A stretch of 64,000 nucleotides of DNA, taken from contig NC_088322.1 in NCBI RefSeq assembly GCF_910592395.1, positions 11,589,431 through 11,653,430 of the forward strand. Direction: 5' to 3'. The notes under the pieces are model-generated. The model made no database searches and was not told the origin of the DNA. It saw nothing but the letters and a program-made list of their open reading frames with translations. Position 1 is the first letter of the stretch; each line of letters opens with the position of its first letter. Below are positions 48,581-61,200 of this stretch, one piece after another. The position numbers and the translations under genes were made by a program. Source of the DNA: Lineus longissimus (Eukaryota > Nemertea > Pilidiophora > Heteronemertea > Lineidae).

Positions 48581-51500
48581 TTAGTTTGGGAGACCTTCAG
48601 GAGAATCTGCTGAGTCAGCACTGATCTTCTCTTTCAATTTATCAACAATTTTCTGAATGATATCTGGATGCGTGACAGCATTTACAAACTTTTCAAATAG
48701 ATCTTTGGAAGTCTGTTCATGCAGGTCACAATTGGACGGACGTTTTGACATTTGTTGATTCTCTATCTTGTATTTATCGTTTGTGTAACTGTTCAAGTAT
48801 TCTGAGAATGGGATAGAGTCAAGATGTTCAACGTACGGCCTTTCGCTGTTCTCACGAGAGAGATATCGCACATTTCCACACAGCGCACAACCACAGGATG
48901 AGGACACATCTTCTGCTAACTGTCCAATCTCTAAATCGTCTTCATCCATTGGTTCAACTTTTGAATCGCATGAATGAGTGCCCACAGTTACCCCTTCAGG
49001 TTTGGATTCAGATACAGAAATAGCTAAAGTTTGTTCAGGGTTCGCCCGAGTATTCGAACTGTCTTTTGCTAGAATCTCAATACGACTCCTTTGACACAGT
49101 CCCGAATTAGCATTTTTAAAGGGAATATTTCCTGATGTTCCACTGGAGTCATTTTCTCTCAATAGACGTTGTCGTTTTCTAGCTCGTATTCCTGTATCCT
49201 TAGTGCTGTCTGCTATGTCAAGTGAGATTTTCGGCACTTTGTCCTTTTCTAGAGCAAGTTCCTTCGGTAATGACTCGATAACTTCCTCCAGGTTGAGCAT
49301 ATTGGCATCAAGGTTTTGGCTGGACTGCAAGAGATGGGAAAGTTTATGAGTTATTAATTTCTATCACAATAACTGATCCCTGTGACAAAGGCTTTTTAGA
49401 TTTCCTGAAGAACAGCCACAACACCTACCTGTCCTGGATTGAGCCACTCCGCTTCTGGTCTGTCAGCAGACGACATCAATGAATTGACGAGAGTTTGGCA
49501 GACGCATTCTGAGAGACGCTCCATGTGGTCACTTTCCTGAAATAGATTTAGCATATGTGACCCGCTCTACCAAAACTAGGCGCTTGTCGCATCTGAACTT
49601 GACAGGTTGATACGGACTTGTTGTTCATTTCCCTATTGTAGACCTTTTGTGAAATGTGACCAAATCAGTTTGTAATAGATTTCACAAAAGGTCTACAATA
49701 GGGAAATGAACAACAAGTCCGTATCAACCTGTCAAGTTCAGATGCGACAAGCGCCTAGTTTTGGTAGAGCGAGTCACATATTTGAAATAGACTTTCTGAA
49801 ACTAGTTCAACTGGCCAGCCAGCAGGATTGCATGGCAAAGTATAGACCAGATCGATACATTGCTTCCTAAAAGAACATTGGCAAAAGTGTAGAATCTGTC
49901 GTTTTTAAGGCTTGGAAGAAGGCTGGCGTGATTCGGTGGTTGAGTTGTTTGACACCTTATCAGAACATGGTTGGTTAGATACCCGCCCCAAACACGTCAA
50001 ATCCCTCATGACCCTGAGCAGTTTCGTTCAATGTGATTACTGTGTCCTTTCAATCAGAGGTAAACTCTCACGAAAAAACTCATGCCTCTACCTCTGTCAC
50101 GGCAACTGGAAGACTTCAATCAAATTGACAGTCCACAATTTGCTCTCCGAATTAAGACTCACCAGTTCAATCCATGAATTGATGCTGATAGACGTCTCCA
50201 AACTTTCCACAAAATGCCACCAGTGTTTCGGGACGAATAAAACCTGTCCTGGTTCTAGCGTCACGACAATTGGACTTGTTTCCTGAAAATGAAGCAATAT
50301 TTGGGGGACTTTTTGTGAATGCATATGAAAACCTACAAGAAGTCTAAAGAAGAGAAATTCAGAAAAGAGAAGTTTGAAACATGAAAGTCTAATGAAGCCA
50401 ATTGAGGGCAGCACACTCACCTTAAATGAATGAAATTTCCCCAAATTTGGTCGCTTTATATCAATGTAACTGAAGACACTCGACTCCTCGTAAGGTATCC
50501 TTGTCGGGTAGAGGCTATCTGTGGCCTCGGGTGGGAACAGGTACCAACGCTTCCTGAAACATTTGAATAAAGATTTAGGAGACGCTGACATCTTGGGGGG
50601 TTAAGCAGAACTGTGGGAGATGTCCTGAACTGGGGGGGGGGGGCCGCGGAGTGTCATTTCATTCTACATGTAAGTGTTCATTAGACAGCATCTCTCGATC
50701 TGTTTATGAACTCAGTTGCTCTTTAGAGCTATCATTTCTCTCCATACGGCCAGTTACGTCAGCGTGTTCTTTGAGGCCTCCTGGAGAATGAGACATACAG
50801 GTCCACGAGGAGGCGAGGGGAAGCAAACTGAATGCGAGAGGTTGTGATTGTAATGAGCCAAACAGCCAACCTTATATATTTTTTGTGTTAGGTACCAATG
50901 AGCTTTGCTGGCAAGACCATCACAGAGAACTTGATGCATTGGAGCATAGTCCGCAAACACAATCACAGAATATCTATGACTGATCATACCTTCCATATAT
51001 CTGTGCGACAAGGTTGCATCCATATGTATCGTAGTGGCATGGGGTATAGGACCCAGCAGACCCCATCCATAGTGTGCTGTCATGGCCATCTCGCCCTTGG
51101 AAACCAAATGTGTCCCACTGAACATCCTGAGAGGAAAAATCTGAATTTTAGGTTGGCATATAGCCACAACTTGTATCCAATGGAATATCATTTCTCTCTT
51201 CTCCTAAATCATGATTTTGACGTTGACCTGGTAGTTCCAGAGTGTTGACTCACATGGCCGACAGTGACAATGGGTGACCTGCCATGGACTCTAACTGCAA
51301 ACTGTGTACAATGACTGACCACATAACTGGGTCACAACTGCACTGACACCATCTGGAAACTGCAGTGGGACATACTCTCTATCAGTCAATCAATCAATAT
51401 ATAAATTCGTATTGCGCCAAATTATGAGAATTAATCTGGGACTCTTAATAGGCGCATTGAAAAGGTGGTAATGAAAAGGTGTCTTCAAGACGAGAAAAAT

Positions 51501-54500
51501 CTCTGCTCTCCTAATGAGAGGCAGAAGTTCAGAGAACAAAAGTTTTACCTCATGAATATTTGGTTGATCTTCGAACATTTGTGCCATGTATTTATAATCT
51601 AAATACACCCAGTGTTTATCCTGAGGATACCGCACCAAGGGATTTGACTCTGAACATCGCTTACAAAGCCAGGCCAGGAAGTCGCCAATGGTCGCCTCAT
51701 CATGCCTACACTCGGACTCCCACACCACACCTGCAACATCAATGAATCTATTTAGGCCTACATAGTTAAAAGATTCTAAAGATAAATTATTTCTCAGAGT
51801 ATTTTTTAAACTACCTAACTTGTTTGGAAAGACGTTTTGCTAAGACGTGGGGAAAAAACAGAATAAATTTTTCAAAGCGTAAGAGTGAAAGTCCAGAAAA
51901 TGTACTGGAAAAGGCCTACAGTGAAACCTATAGGGTAAATGTGCAAAAATTTCAATTTTAATTTTAAATTTGAACCCGTGGACTCGAGTAGGAAGAAAAT
52001 GAAGTAATATTTTCCCAAGTTGAATTAATTGCTTTCAATCGTGATGGCAACTTATTGTATCTGTCTTCTGCCCAGGTCAGATGAAGAGTTAGAAAAAATT
52101 GTTCGACAGATTTTAATTAGCAATGCGATTGCATTCAACAACAATTGTGAAATAGTGATTTCAGCAGGCAACTGTGATCAGCCTGAAGTTGAACTTGGAG
52201 TTGGAAGTTGGTGCTCAACCTCTGTATTGTTTCAGCCACATTGTACGTGACGTGACGTGACGACACGACTGAGAACTTGACATTACAACATGACTTTGCA
52301 GCTTGACGCTGCTATGTTGGTTCCTTACCATCTTTTTCATTCTGTAGTCTACCAATCTTAAAACTAAACTTCTTATCACCGAGGAGGCTTTGTAGTGTTT
52401 CTGGTTTCCATGACGATGCAGGCCATGTGCCGATCATGTGATGGAAAACAACAGGATGGTGAAGATCATTTAGAATCAGGTTCTTCACGGATTCTTTGGC
52501 TGTCTCTTCATCCATCCCCTTCCAGTAGTCTTAAAGAAAATTCATTTGGTCAAGCGCCTTGATTAGAACTTGGATGGACACGTGAACCAACTGACCATTC
52601 TGAAGAAAAAGTTTTAGAAAAAAGAATTATTCTCTCCAAAACCGTTCGGCTTTCACAGCCTTCTTCCGGGCACAAGCTATCAAGGCATTCTTTTATACGA
52701 CACTTAAGAAGTTCGGTCCCGGATATGCCGATGGTACGGTTTGCGCATAACTGATGAATCAGCTAACATAGTAGAGCCAACAAATGATGTAAATAATGCA
52801 TAATCAGGTGCGCAACGTCATTTGCTGGCTCTGTTAGCTGATTGGTCAGTTATGCACAAACCGTACCATCGTCATATCTAAAGTGTCGTATTGCTTCAAA
52901 TGTCGTTTCTTTCCACTACCACGAGTCCTAGATCTAGATCTAGAGGCTGCACCACGAGTCCTAGATCTAGATCTATAGAGGCTGCCCATGCAGGCGGACC
53001 TTACACGTGCAGACTCTGATCGATCATTCTATGTTCTGTACCATTGAAAAGACGTCACCCTCAGCCACATTAAAGCTAAGGGCTAAACTTTAGAATCCCC
53101 AATCGGAAATGACGTAGTTTGATCGCATTCAACTATAAATCCATAATGAACAGTGGTGCTTGGTTAGTCAACCGATGACCTTTTTTTGGGGTGTGATCGG
53201 GGATTGTAAACACGTTCCAAGCTAAGTTTTAAAATGTCACCAGAGATCAGTAACTAATTGTCTTGTGGTTTGATCATTTTTGATAGGTTATTTTTGCTAC
53301 ACCCTGTATGCTACTGTAGAGTGTACATGCACAGGCTTATGCATGTGCCTGCAGAATACATCAGCATACTGGCATTCTACATTTTCCAGGGCACCTACTT
53401 ATTTATTAGCTTCTATTACCATGTAGTTCTACCCGTTTACTACGATACCAATCACCAATCACCACATTACCAGTTCAGGTAAGCTCAAGAGAGATGGTTT
53501 CCATCAACTCACAAAACATGTTTAGTAGCCAATGCCATCTATTGTTTTCTGAACTAACTAAGGGGGACCAGCACAGGAATCTGACCTGGCTGAAGTTGGT
53601 TCCTTATTTCTTATTCCTTATTCCTGATTCTACCTATTCCTGATCCTCGGACGGTTATGGTTGGGGTTAGTGTAGGCCTTTATTGCCAATGATAATTGTA
53701 TTTAGCCCTCACTAATGAATTACTGGCTTAGCGCTCACATTGGGAACAAGGAATGAGTCATTAATTGAGAATAAGGAATAAGACTAGGCAACTTCAGGCT
53801 GAGGAACCTGCACCCCAGTAGTATGGAAGGGTCTGGGATTGCATCATGAGGAAATCAGGGGTTAAAAACTGGTGATGAACCATGGGAACTCAAGTTAATG
53901 TGGTCATCTGAGGGATGGATTCAAGCTGGAGATAAACCATTCAATGTGATCGCAAACTATTTCAGTAATCAGAAGAATGATGGATTCATGCTTAAGTTAG
54001 ATAAACTAATTCAATGTGAACTATGTTTATCTCCAATATCAATTCATCCCCGAGATGACCACATTAACTTGAGATTTGACTGAAATAAATCACATATTGT
54101 CGCTCTTCTGTCTCCTTTTTAACAGCTACCATTGATTTTATCCCTGACTGGACATCATTTTGCTTTGCCCATCCCCCCCCCCCCCAAATGTTCATAAATT
54201 TCTCACAGTCATAATTTTACCCCCAATCAAGAAAATCAAGTGAAAAGTCTGCAAACATGTATTCTATTTTTATTTGGATATGCTATTCTAAATTGTTCAG
54301 GAAATTTTTTATTCCGAGATATTAATCCCCAAAAGAATCTTTAATGGAATAAAAGCAATATATTGTTGAAAACAATTTACAAATCAAACCAACCATATCA
54401 TGACTTACTACAGGGTGTTAATCAAGTAGTACTGCTAGTTTTTGACTGAAGTTTGGCAATGAGAAGTGTATGAATTGCTAGTAACATTCAGGTTTGCACC

Positions 54501-55218
54501 ATTTTTCCTTTTGGATTTTATTGCAAGAAACAAAAACAATTATAACAATGAAAAAATATTCAAAATTACAACTAGCAACACTATTGATTAACACCCTATA
54601 CTATTTCCAAATCAGTCCCACCCAAATCAAACTGGTCACTTATTTATTCCTTGATGGCCAATCACATTACCAACTTGGATTAGCCATGGCCATCTGACAC
54701 CTTTGTTCGATTGTTTGGAGGACAAAAGACATCGCCAACCTTGAAAGAATGTGTGGGAGTATTACATAAAACACTACCTGTCACATTTTGTGCCTTCCAA
54801 TGCATGCTTCGACTTCGACTGTGCAGTGCAGGCTGAACATTCATTGTAGCAAGGTGCACATGGTTGCTCGAATTTTGACTTATTTCAACATCTGAAATAG
54901 CAAAATTGCTTGTGTTTTGCACAAATCTTCTACAAGGTGGGTGTCACCTTCTGTCTAACTGAATCTTGACGTTATTCATGTTTTACTCTTGTAGGCCAAA
55001 TGGATTTTTGAAGAGGGCAACTTGTCTTTGTTTTTTCCCCTTGTATTTTTCAATCACTTACTATAATGGACGTAGAGCTGAAATAGTTTGTCACATATCT
55101 CCTCCGTCAGTTCAGATCGGATGACCTCAAAACTTTTCCTGAAACTCGTGGTTGATATGGAGATGCGCCTCGCCAGGTTAAATTGGTAAAATTTGCAGCG
55201 ATCTCGGAGAAATAGCAT
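48581..55218 (-). CDS. HSPBAP1: HSPBAP1-type JmjC protein, eight exons
   Basis: On the minus strand, exons 55218-55062, 52529-52329, 51730-51549, 51126-50990, 50553-50421, 50282-50163, 49536-49429 and 49324-48581 join with matching phases to 593 codons plus stop; all introns are GT-AG. Human HSPBAP1 has 488 residues. The JmjC domain is clear: DVQWDTFGFQGRDGHDSTLW, then YTPCHYDTYGCNLVAQIYG with the HxD iron ligands His211 and Asp213, then RKRWYLFPPEATDSLYPTRI, and VLFVPKHWWHFVES with the later His in HWWH (290-293). SINSWIEL and the WLNP block follow as in vertebrates. The last exon is a long hydrophilic tail with a CGCALC motif and a conserved end (FVNAVTHPDIIQKIVDKL). Family members belong to the Fe(II)/2-oxoglutarate oxygenase fold; the human one binds HSP27. 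The first 67 residues before MDEETAKESV extend the N-terminus; that exon is chosen by phase and start codon. Confidence 0.92.
49553..49781 (+). mobile_element. Palindromic MITE, copy 1
   Basis: Two arms of about 100 bp, nearly perfect reverse complements (left begins ATATGTGACCCGCTCTACC, right ends GTAGAGCGAGTCACATAT), around a 27-bp spacer. It lies in the intron between the exons ending at 49536 and beginning at 50163. A second copy is at 61668-61894 with the spacer inverted. There is no coding capacity. Confidence 0.9.
50632..50643 (+). repeat. Poly-G tract (12 G)
   Basis: A G run in the intron between the two central JmjC exons of the HSPBAP1-like gene. Confidence 0.85.
52696..52890. mobile_element. 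Foldback (MITE-like) element, 195 bp
   Basis: Outer ends TACGACACTT and AAGTGTCGTA are perfect inverted repeats. Inward, CGATGGTACGGTTTGCGCAT, AACTGATGAATCAGCTAAC and AGAGCCAACAAATGA pair with the other arm with few mismatches. The left arm carries about 15 extra bases after the first 10. No coding capacity; no target duplication recognised. Confidence 0.75.
52919..52985 (+). repeat. Two-copy direct repeat with AGATCT core
   Basis: The unit ACCACGAGTCCTAGATCTAG, continuing ATCTA then GAGGCTGC, is present twice in tandem; the second copy has an extra TA before GAGGCTGC. Confidence 0.8.
54173..54185 (+). repeat. Poly-C tract (13 C)
   Basis: The only long C run on the plus strand, in the first intron of the minus-strand HSPBAP1-like gene, so it reads as G on the transcribed-sense strand. 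Confidence 0.85.
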
Positions 55219-58200
55219 TTTTTGTTCTTTCTATATATGGGCATACTCATGAACATAAGGGGCCTTTTCAGCAGGTCTGATTTGCATATGGGGCCATCTG
55301 TTAAATCAAAAGTGTGGGATTATACAAAAATAAGCCGGGGAAGTATTGGGGCCACTTAGTGTTTAAAGCATTCATCCATTTCCGCAATTTTCTCACTTTA
55401 TTTTGATCGTACTCCTTCACCTTACGTTGTTAATCGCTTTTAATTTTTCTAAGTACTGTATGGGAATTCATCACGTGATACACGTCTCATCATAACAAAA
55501 CCGCCTCACCCGACCAAAGCACTGGGCGCAAAGTAGTGCACAGCTCCCTATATGAATACCCGGGGCAAATATAAAATATAATATAAAATCCTGATTAACA
55601 TTTCTTTACTGCGAGCGATAAAAACAGGCTAACCTGACTGCAGATTAACAAGTATATTAGTGAGTGTTCCGGAACGTGTGGAGTCCGTGCGGAGGGTGTC
55701 GAAAAACCCTAGGCGAACTACCTCCTCCGTCTGGTGCTGCCACCCACTATGCTCGCGGCATTTGTTGTACTAAGTTCGTAACACGCCAACTCTTCACCAA
55801 TCGCGAAAGTTCATCAAAATAAGTCGAGACCACTTTGAAGAGTGGTGGAGTTTGATTTTCCGGTCATTTTGGCCAAAAACGCGTTTAGTGTAAGTAATTT
55901 GGAGGAATATCATCCCCAAATCATCATGTTCAATTTGTAAACACTTGGGTCGGCGCGGAGTGCTCCACATCACACATCGACCTATTTCACGCATATCAAA
56001 ATCAAGACAACATCACAACCCCCAGACATATAATTTCATTTCACCCAAATTGCTCCAACCCCACAGTAAGCCATCACCCTAACAACCCGCGCAACGGGTA
56101 TTATGCTGGTACAGAGAAAGAATCTACGTCCAAGAACCATTTTAAGGGTTGGCCATAGGTACCTCGACCTAGACCTCATGCCGACTTATCGGTGGTAAAT
56201 ATCAGTCCAAAGTTCTCCTCCTTTCACTGCCGATAACTCCCACCAGGTAATAATCTGTCGGATGCACCATCATAAACGGGTGGCCAATCAAACTGCTCGA
56301 CACAAAGTAATTGAATGACGACCTGAATTGATAGTGTCGACCTTCGTATCAGGTTACCCTTCCTGTGTCCTTGAAAGGTGGGTCAGGTTGACAACCCTGA
56401 TCATAACATGTGATCACCTCTTGATATCCATCTTGACCCTCCAGCCTTGGATCCACTCCGCTGACCCGGACTCCGTTACACCAAGTGGAGGTCAACAACC
56501 GTTTAACTCTGATGGTTCAGAATGTTAATATCAGACACACCCACCATAAAATTTTCATCACTATAGATAACCTTCAAGATCGCTGCCGAGTCAAACGCAA
56601 GAAGTGTGTAAAAATTCTTAAAATGAAAAATAAATCAAGTACACAAAATTTTGGTAGTCAAATTGTCCCCGGCCCCTAGGACAAATGAATCAAGGGACTT
56701 TAACGGAGAGACACCACTCGAATAGCTATTCTACTATAGGTCACCTGAGCTGAAAATGAAAAAATGCTCTCAACTTTAAGGAATTTTGAACTATGCATTT
56801 GTGCCAATTTATCATTACAGATGACGTATACCTTGTCGGCAATTGCAACGAAAGATTCTCGCTGGTGTGGTTTGCAAGGTGAAGGCTAGGTATGTATAAT
56901 ATAGTATTAGATTCTGACTTTCCGATTGCTTGAGAAGTCCAACTGTCAAATGACAAAAGATATGAAATTGCGCGCTTTTGGCGAACTGGAGAGTACAATT
57001 TGGTCACTAAATCAGGAGGCCGTATTTGAAGCGGTGATGCCATTTCATTGGTTGTTAGTTTTGGGTTGATCACGAAATTTGAGAAATGAACTAGCTCACA
57101 TTGTTTACATTAGTGCAAGGCCGCAGCTGTTCTGATGGTTCCATTGGATTTTACATACAAACTACTGGCTATTCTTACGACAGTCATGTTCACTTTTCTG
57201 TCTTAATCCTAAACCTAACCCAGGCCTGAACCCTTCCTCCTAGCACTTACCCAAACCCTAACCCTTCCCCAACACCAATCTCAACTCCCTAATTCCCAAA
57301 ATTGCATAAATCCTTGTTATAACTAGTCGTAAGAATGGCAACTTTGTATAAAATAAAAGAAATGAAGTCTATCAATTCCATGAAGGAAACGTAATTCATG
57401 ACTAAAAATGATGCATTTCAACATCATATTTAGGCAGTAATTTCCTGACTGAAAACACTAGAATTCCTGTAATAGTGCATTATGCATTTGTTCCAATTTA
57501 TCATTACAGATACCACAAACCTTGTCCGCAATTGCAACCGAAGATTTTTGGATGAAGCGCAAGATGATCGGATGAAGGGTATGGATCAAGTAACAACTAT
57601 GCTCAAATTGTTGATTGAGTTGCCACTGTCAATTTTTTTACCATTATTAGAATAAAATAGTAAAACAACGCTATTGAAGGCCACAAGTGAAAAGTCAGTC
57701 CCCAAGTGTCACTCTTAGTTACAGCAATCTGCCAGCAAGCTATAGAATTAACTGACAATGCTAATGGCAGATTTGCCTGCATTCAGTCCTTCAGTTTCAA
57801 AGCAATATCACGTGGTGAAAACTGATAGAAGCCACACACTGAGAGTTGAATATTGTAAGTATTCAAGTGAAAGATATAACAAACCTGAAGCAGGTCAAAA
57901 CTATTTTGTCTATATTTTGCCATTTTTTATCCCAAGAATTTTTTTAAAAGCACGAATAAAGCCACTGCTACAATGTACACCAAGTTTTGAACATGTTATA
58001 TAGTTTGACAGTGATGCCTCCATCAGCAATTCATGCGAGTGGATGTTCAAAAGTCGTAACCACAGTATATGATGTGTGTGTGTGTGTTTGAGACGGGATA
58101 GGAAAAGGGTGCGGGAGGTCATGTGGGGGGGGGAGACTATGGTGACCGTTGTGAGAGTTGGAAGTGTGTCTGATCACTGACTTGCTCATTTTGTAGCTAA

Positions 58201-61200
58201 TGTTGTTATTCTAGTTGTTAGAGTAGTTATTGTAGTTATCTAGCTATCGTAGTTATCTAGCTATTATAGTTGTTATACTTTTGGTTACTGCTTATCATCG
58301 ATTTCAACCTATTCAGCTTTCAGTTGTCCAGGCGAGGCCAGGTGACCAATGACGATGATAGATCGGGTTCGATTCAAGCTATACGCTTGGTGTCTTTGGT
58401 TATCGTGACTGGCGACTTGAGTCTATCTCATCTCATGTCCAAAGCACGGTGGCTGGGTCCCAGGCATGCTTGCCACTTTGTTCCACGGTCCTCATCTAAG
58501 TTTCGACGGTGATGACATGGACTTAGGTTCAAGGAACGTGTTCCCCTTGAGTCATTGTGGTTGATTGATGGGGGCAATAAACAGTTGCGTGTCGCTAGTC
58601 ATTCAATTGGTCGTTTTAGAGTGTTGGCGGGATAAGTCTTACGACTGTTAACAATAGTAAGCAATAGCTGGCCAGCGATCCCCTACCTGATCTCGAGGGG
58701 GATGGAATGACTGGGGAATAGGCCTGTTGTTAACCTGCGGAATTTCGTCGGACGAAATGTCAGGCGTGTCCGTGTGGGACTTGTGCTAAACCAGTTTAGT
58801 ACATATGACGAAGACATTGGGCTCTTTGAATAACAACAGTGTCCTTGACCTCCTTGTGCCTCACAACGCTAATAATATACACCCCCTGAAATCGACAAGA
58901 CGGCGAAGAAGAAGGAGAGCCGGCCTCCAGCTCGAGAGCCAAGAAGACACTGGATGGACCCCAAGGATATGTTGCTGCCAATGTTGGAGCCATACAGGGT
59001 AAGCATCACTTAGTCCTCAGTTACGTCTGGATTGAAAGAAACATTACAAAGATGTCAAAATAACTCCGAAAGAAGTATCAATCTGACATACAATTTCAAC
59101 TTTTATACGTATTGGGGTGCCACACTCAATACTGCTCATACAGTTTTGAAACCTCTTCAACCAATTTGGTTCCAGAATACAATTGAATGTGCTTTATTGA
59201 ATTCGCATTAGCTGATTCTCATTGAAGCGTGTAGTGTGGGTGTTAATTTTGATTCATTTTGATTCCGGAGAGTGCTCTCTGGAAAACAGTTTTAAATCAG
59301 ATTCAGTTTGAACGCAGCATGCAGTAGAAACACTAAGAAATTAGATAAACCCCTCAACAAAAAATATGATTCTTTTTAAGCAGCCCGAGCCAACATTGTA
59401 CAAGGGACACAAGGTCCATGGCCACACGGACAAGGGATACTAGGATACGGGACACGAGGACAAGGGACACGAGGACAAAGGACACAAAATATGATTTTGC
59501 AGTCTACAGGGTAAGCATCACTTAGTCCTGGTTGATATTATAACTTCTCATGAAACAAACTCCATAACTGTCCAACCAGCAGTCAATGAGGGGAAAAAGA
59601 TCATTTTTCATGTCGCCGAAACCCGCACACTGGCGGCCAAGTCATGAACTTTTGTCCCCGAGTGAGACCACCTGACCGAGTGTGCTCAAGTAACAGCCAA
59701 ATGGGCAACATGACCTCGATGATCTTGATTAGTTGGACAAATCATGAGTTACATTTTATGTATGGCTGTTAGTAATATCAGTCATAAACATTGATATAAA
59801 AATCCAAGGCAATTTGAACAAATTATATGCTCACCCCTACAGTGATCGTTGTTGGAAGAGGAAATCATCATCACAAGCTGGAAATCAGTCGACACTGTCT
59901 GTGACATTCATTTACCAGAAGGGGGTATAACGAGCCCCAAGTATTAAGCCAGTTTCAAGAGATTTATATTTTAACACATAAAATCCACAACGTGATGTAA
60001 AAATTGGAAAATCCTGATGAAAAAAAGGGCAAATCAATGGAACATGTCAATTTTAAACTAACTAATTTTATTTAAAGGAGGATGCAAGCATTTGTAACTT
60101 TACTCAAGGCTTAGTTTTATTCAAAAAATCCTCACGGACACGGACACTGTCACTAGATGCTTACAGTGACATTTTGGTCACGTGTTACATTATCAGTCAA
60201 AACCAAACAAAACGTTGAGTGTTCCAACTTTTATAGAGGTAGCCAACTTGAGAATTTGTTTGGAGAACAAAGTTGGTTTTAAAGCTGTAATTTTGATCTG
60301 AACATTGACGACCAAAGAATTAGGAGACGATCAGAGAAAAATAAATAAAAAAAGAAGTAGAACTTGAAGGGCGTCATTGAAATTAATGTCAACTTATGCT
60401 TAGGAACCATCCCAAATAGACTGAAGCCAAAAGAAATTATTTCTTTTCTGTGAACCCTCTCCCCCCTTATTATGACTAAAAACTGAAGACTAGTGTCTTC
60501 AACAAATGAAATCAGCCAGGAATCATGAGGATTATGCCTGCCAAAGAGTGTGGCTGATCAACATTTTTCCACAAGAAAATGCCGTCAACCAAAGACATCT
60601 TCACTCCACTTGATCCAGAAAAAGGCCCGTTGAGCATCTATCCAGCAGTGCCACTTTAATTTTTCAAAGAGCGCCCCCTATATGGCAGACAAGCAGTCAA
60701 ATTTCGCTAATTTTCATGTTGAAAGAAGGTCTTGCCTAGGGGTACCCACACACCAAGTATGAACCTTCTGGGTCAAGTGGTTAAGAAACGTGCCACTCTT
60801 TTGTCAAAAGTTAACGACGGACGACGACGAGGGACGCCACTGTCTACTCATCAGCTCCCCTGAAAGGTGAGCTAAAAAGTGAAGCCAGAAAGTTCATGAT
60901 AACGAAACCTGACACTTGAAGTGAAAATTATTTTGGTTTCAATCTATATTTCCCTTTATCTTGCCCTCTGCAGATTGAGATGATGACTGTCGAGAAGACC
61001 CAAACACTCAACCAAGATCTACAATTCGTGCTATGGTAGATGTGACTCTGAACGATTTTGGATGACGAAGGAATCCAATGCATATATGGTAAATATAAAC
61101 AGATGACAAGACAGTATATGGGTGAACATAGCCATGGGTATAGTTCGTTTCATTATCGGGGTAAAGTAGAGTCGCAAAATGGTGGATTTTATCTTCAAAC

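Larger units (their letters stand above)
52530..55061. other. First intron of the HSPBAP1-like gene
   Basis: 2.5 kb. It holds a foldback element (52696-52890), a two-copy 34-bp direct repeat rich in AGATCTAGATCTA (52919-52985), a 13-C tract (54173-54185) and otherwise AT-rich sequence without supported exons. Confidence 0.55.

Noticed and set aside
50754-51191. Minus-strand open frame resembling a degraded Tc1/mariner transposase
   Set aside because: The resemblance (an APMH block after a glycine-rich stretch) is weak, and a neighbouring frame contains a perfect in-phase JmjC exon with HxD. The long frame is a shadow.
57205-57300. Telomere-like repeats (CCTAACCC variants)
   Set aside because: The units are irregular and few; this looks like chance or an old satellite rather than telomeric sequence.
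58805-59000. Plus-strand exon coding an Arg-rich run of residues, or the overlapping frame PPEIDKTAKKKESRPP
   Set aside because: One frame lacks a pyrimidine-rich acceptor and the other is preceded by stops with no AG in between. No family is recognised in either.
60963-61040. Terminal exon after CCCTCTGCAG with a 22-codon frame to TAG
   Set aside because: The acceptor is good but no upstream exon of the right phase can be supported, and the peptide is not recognisable.
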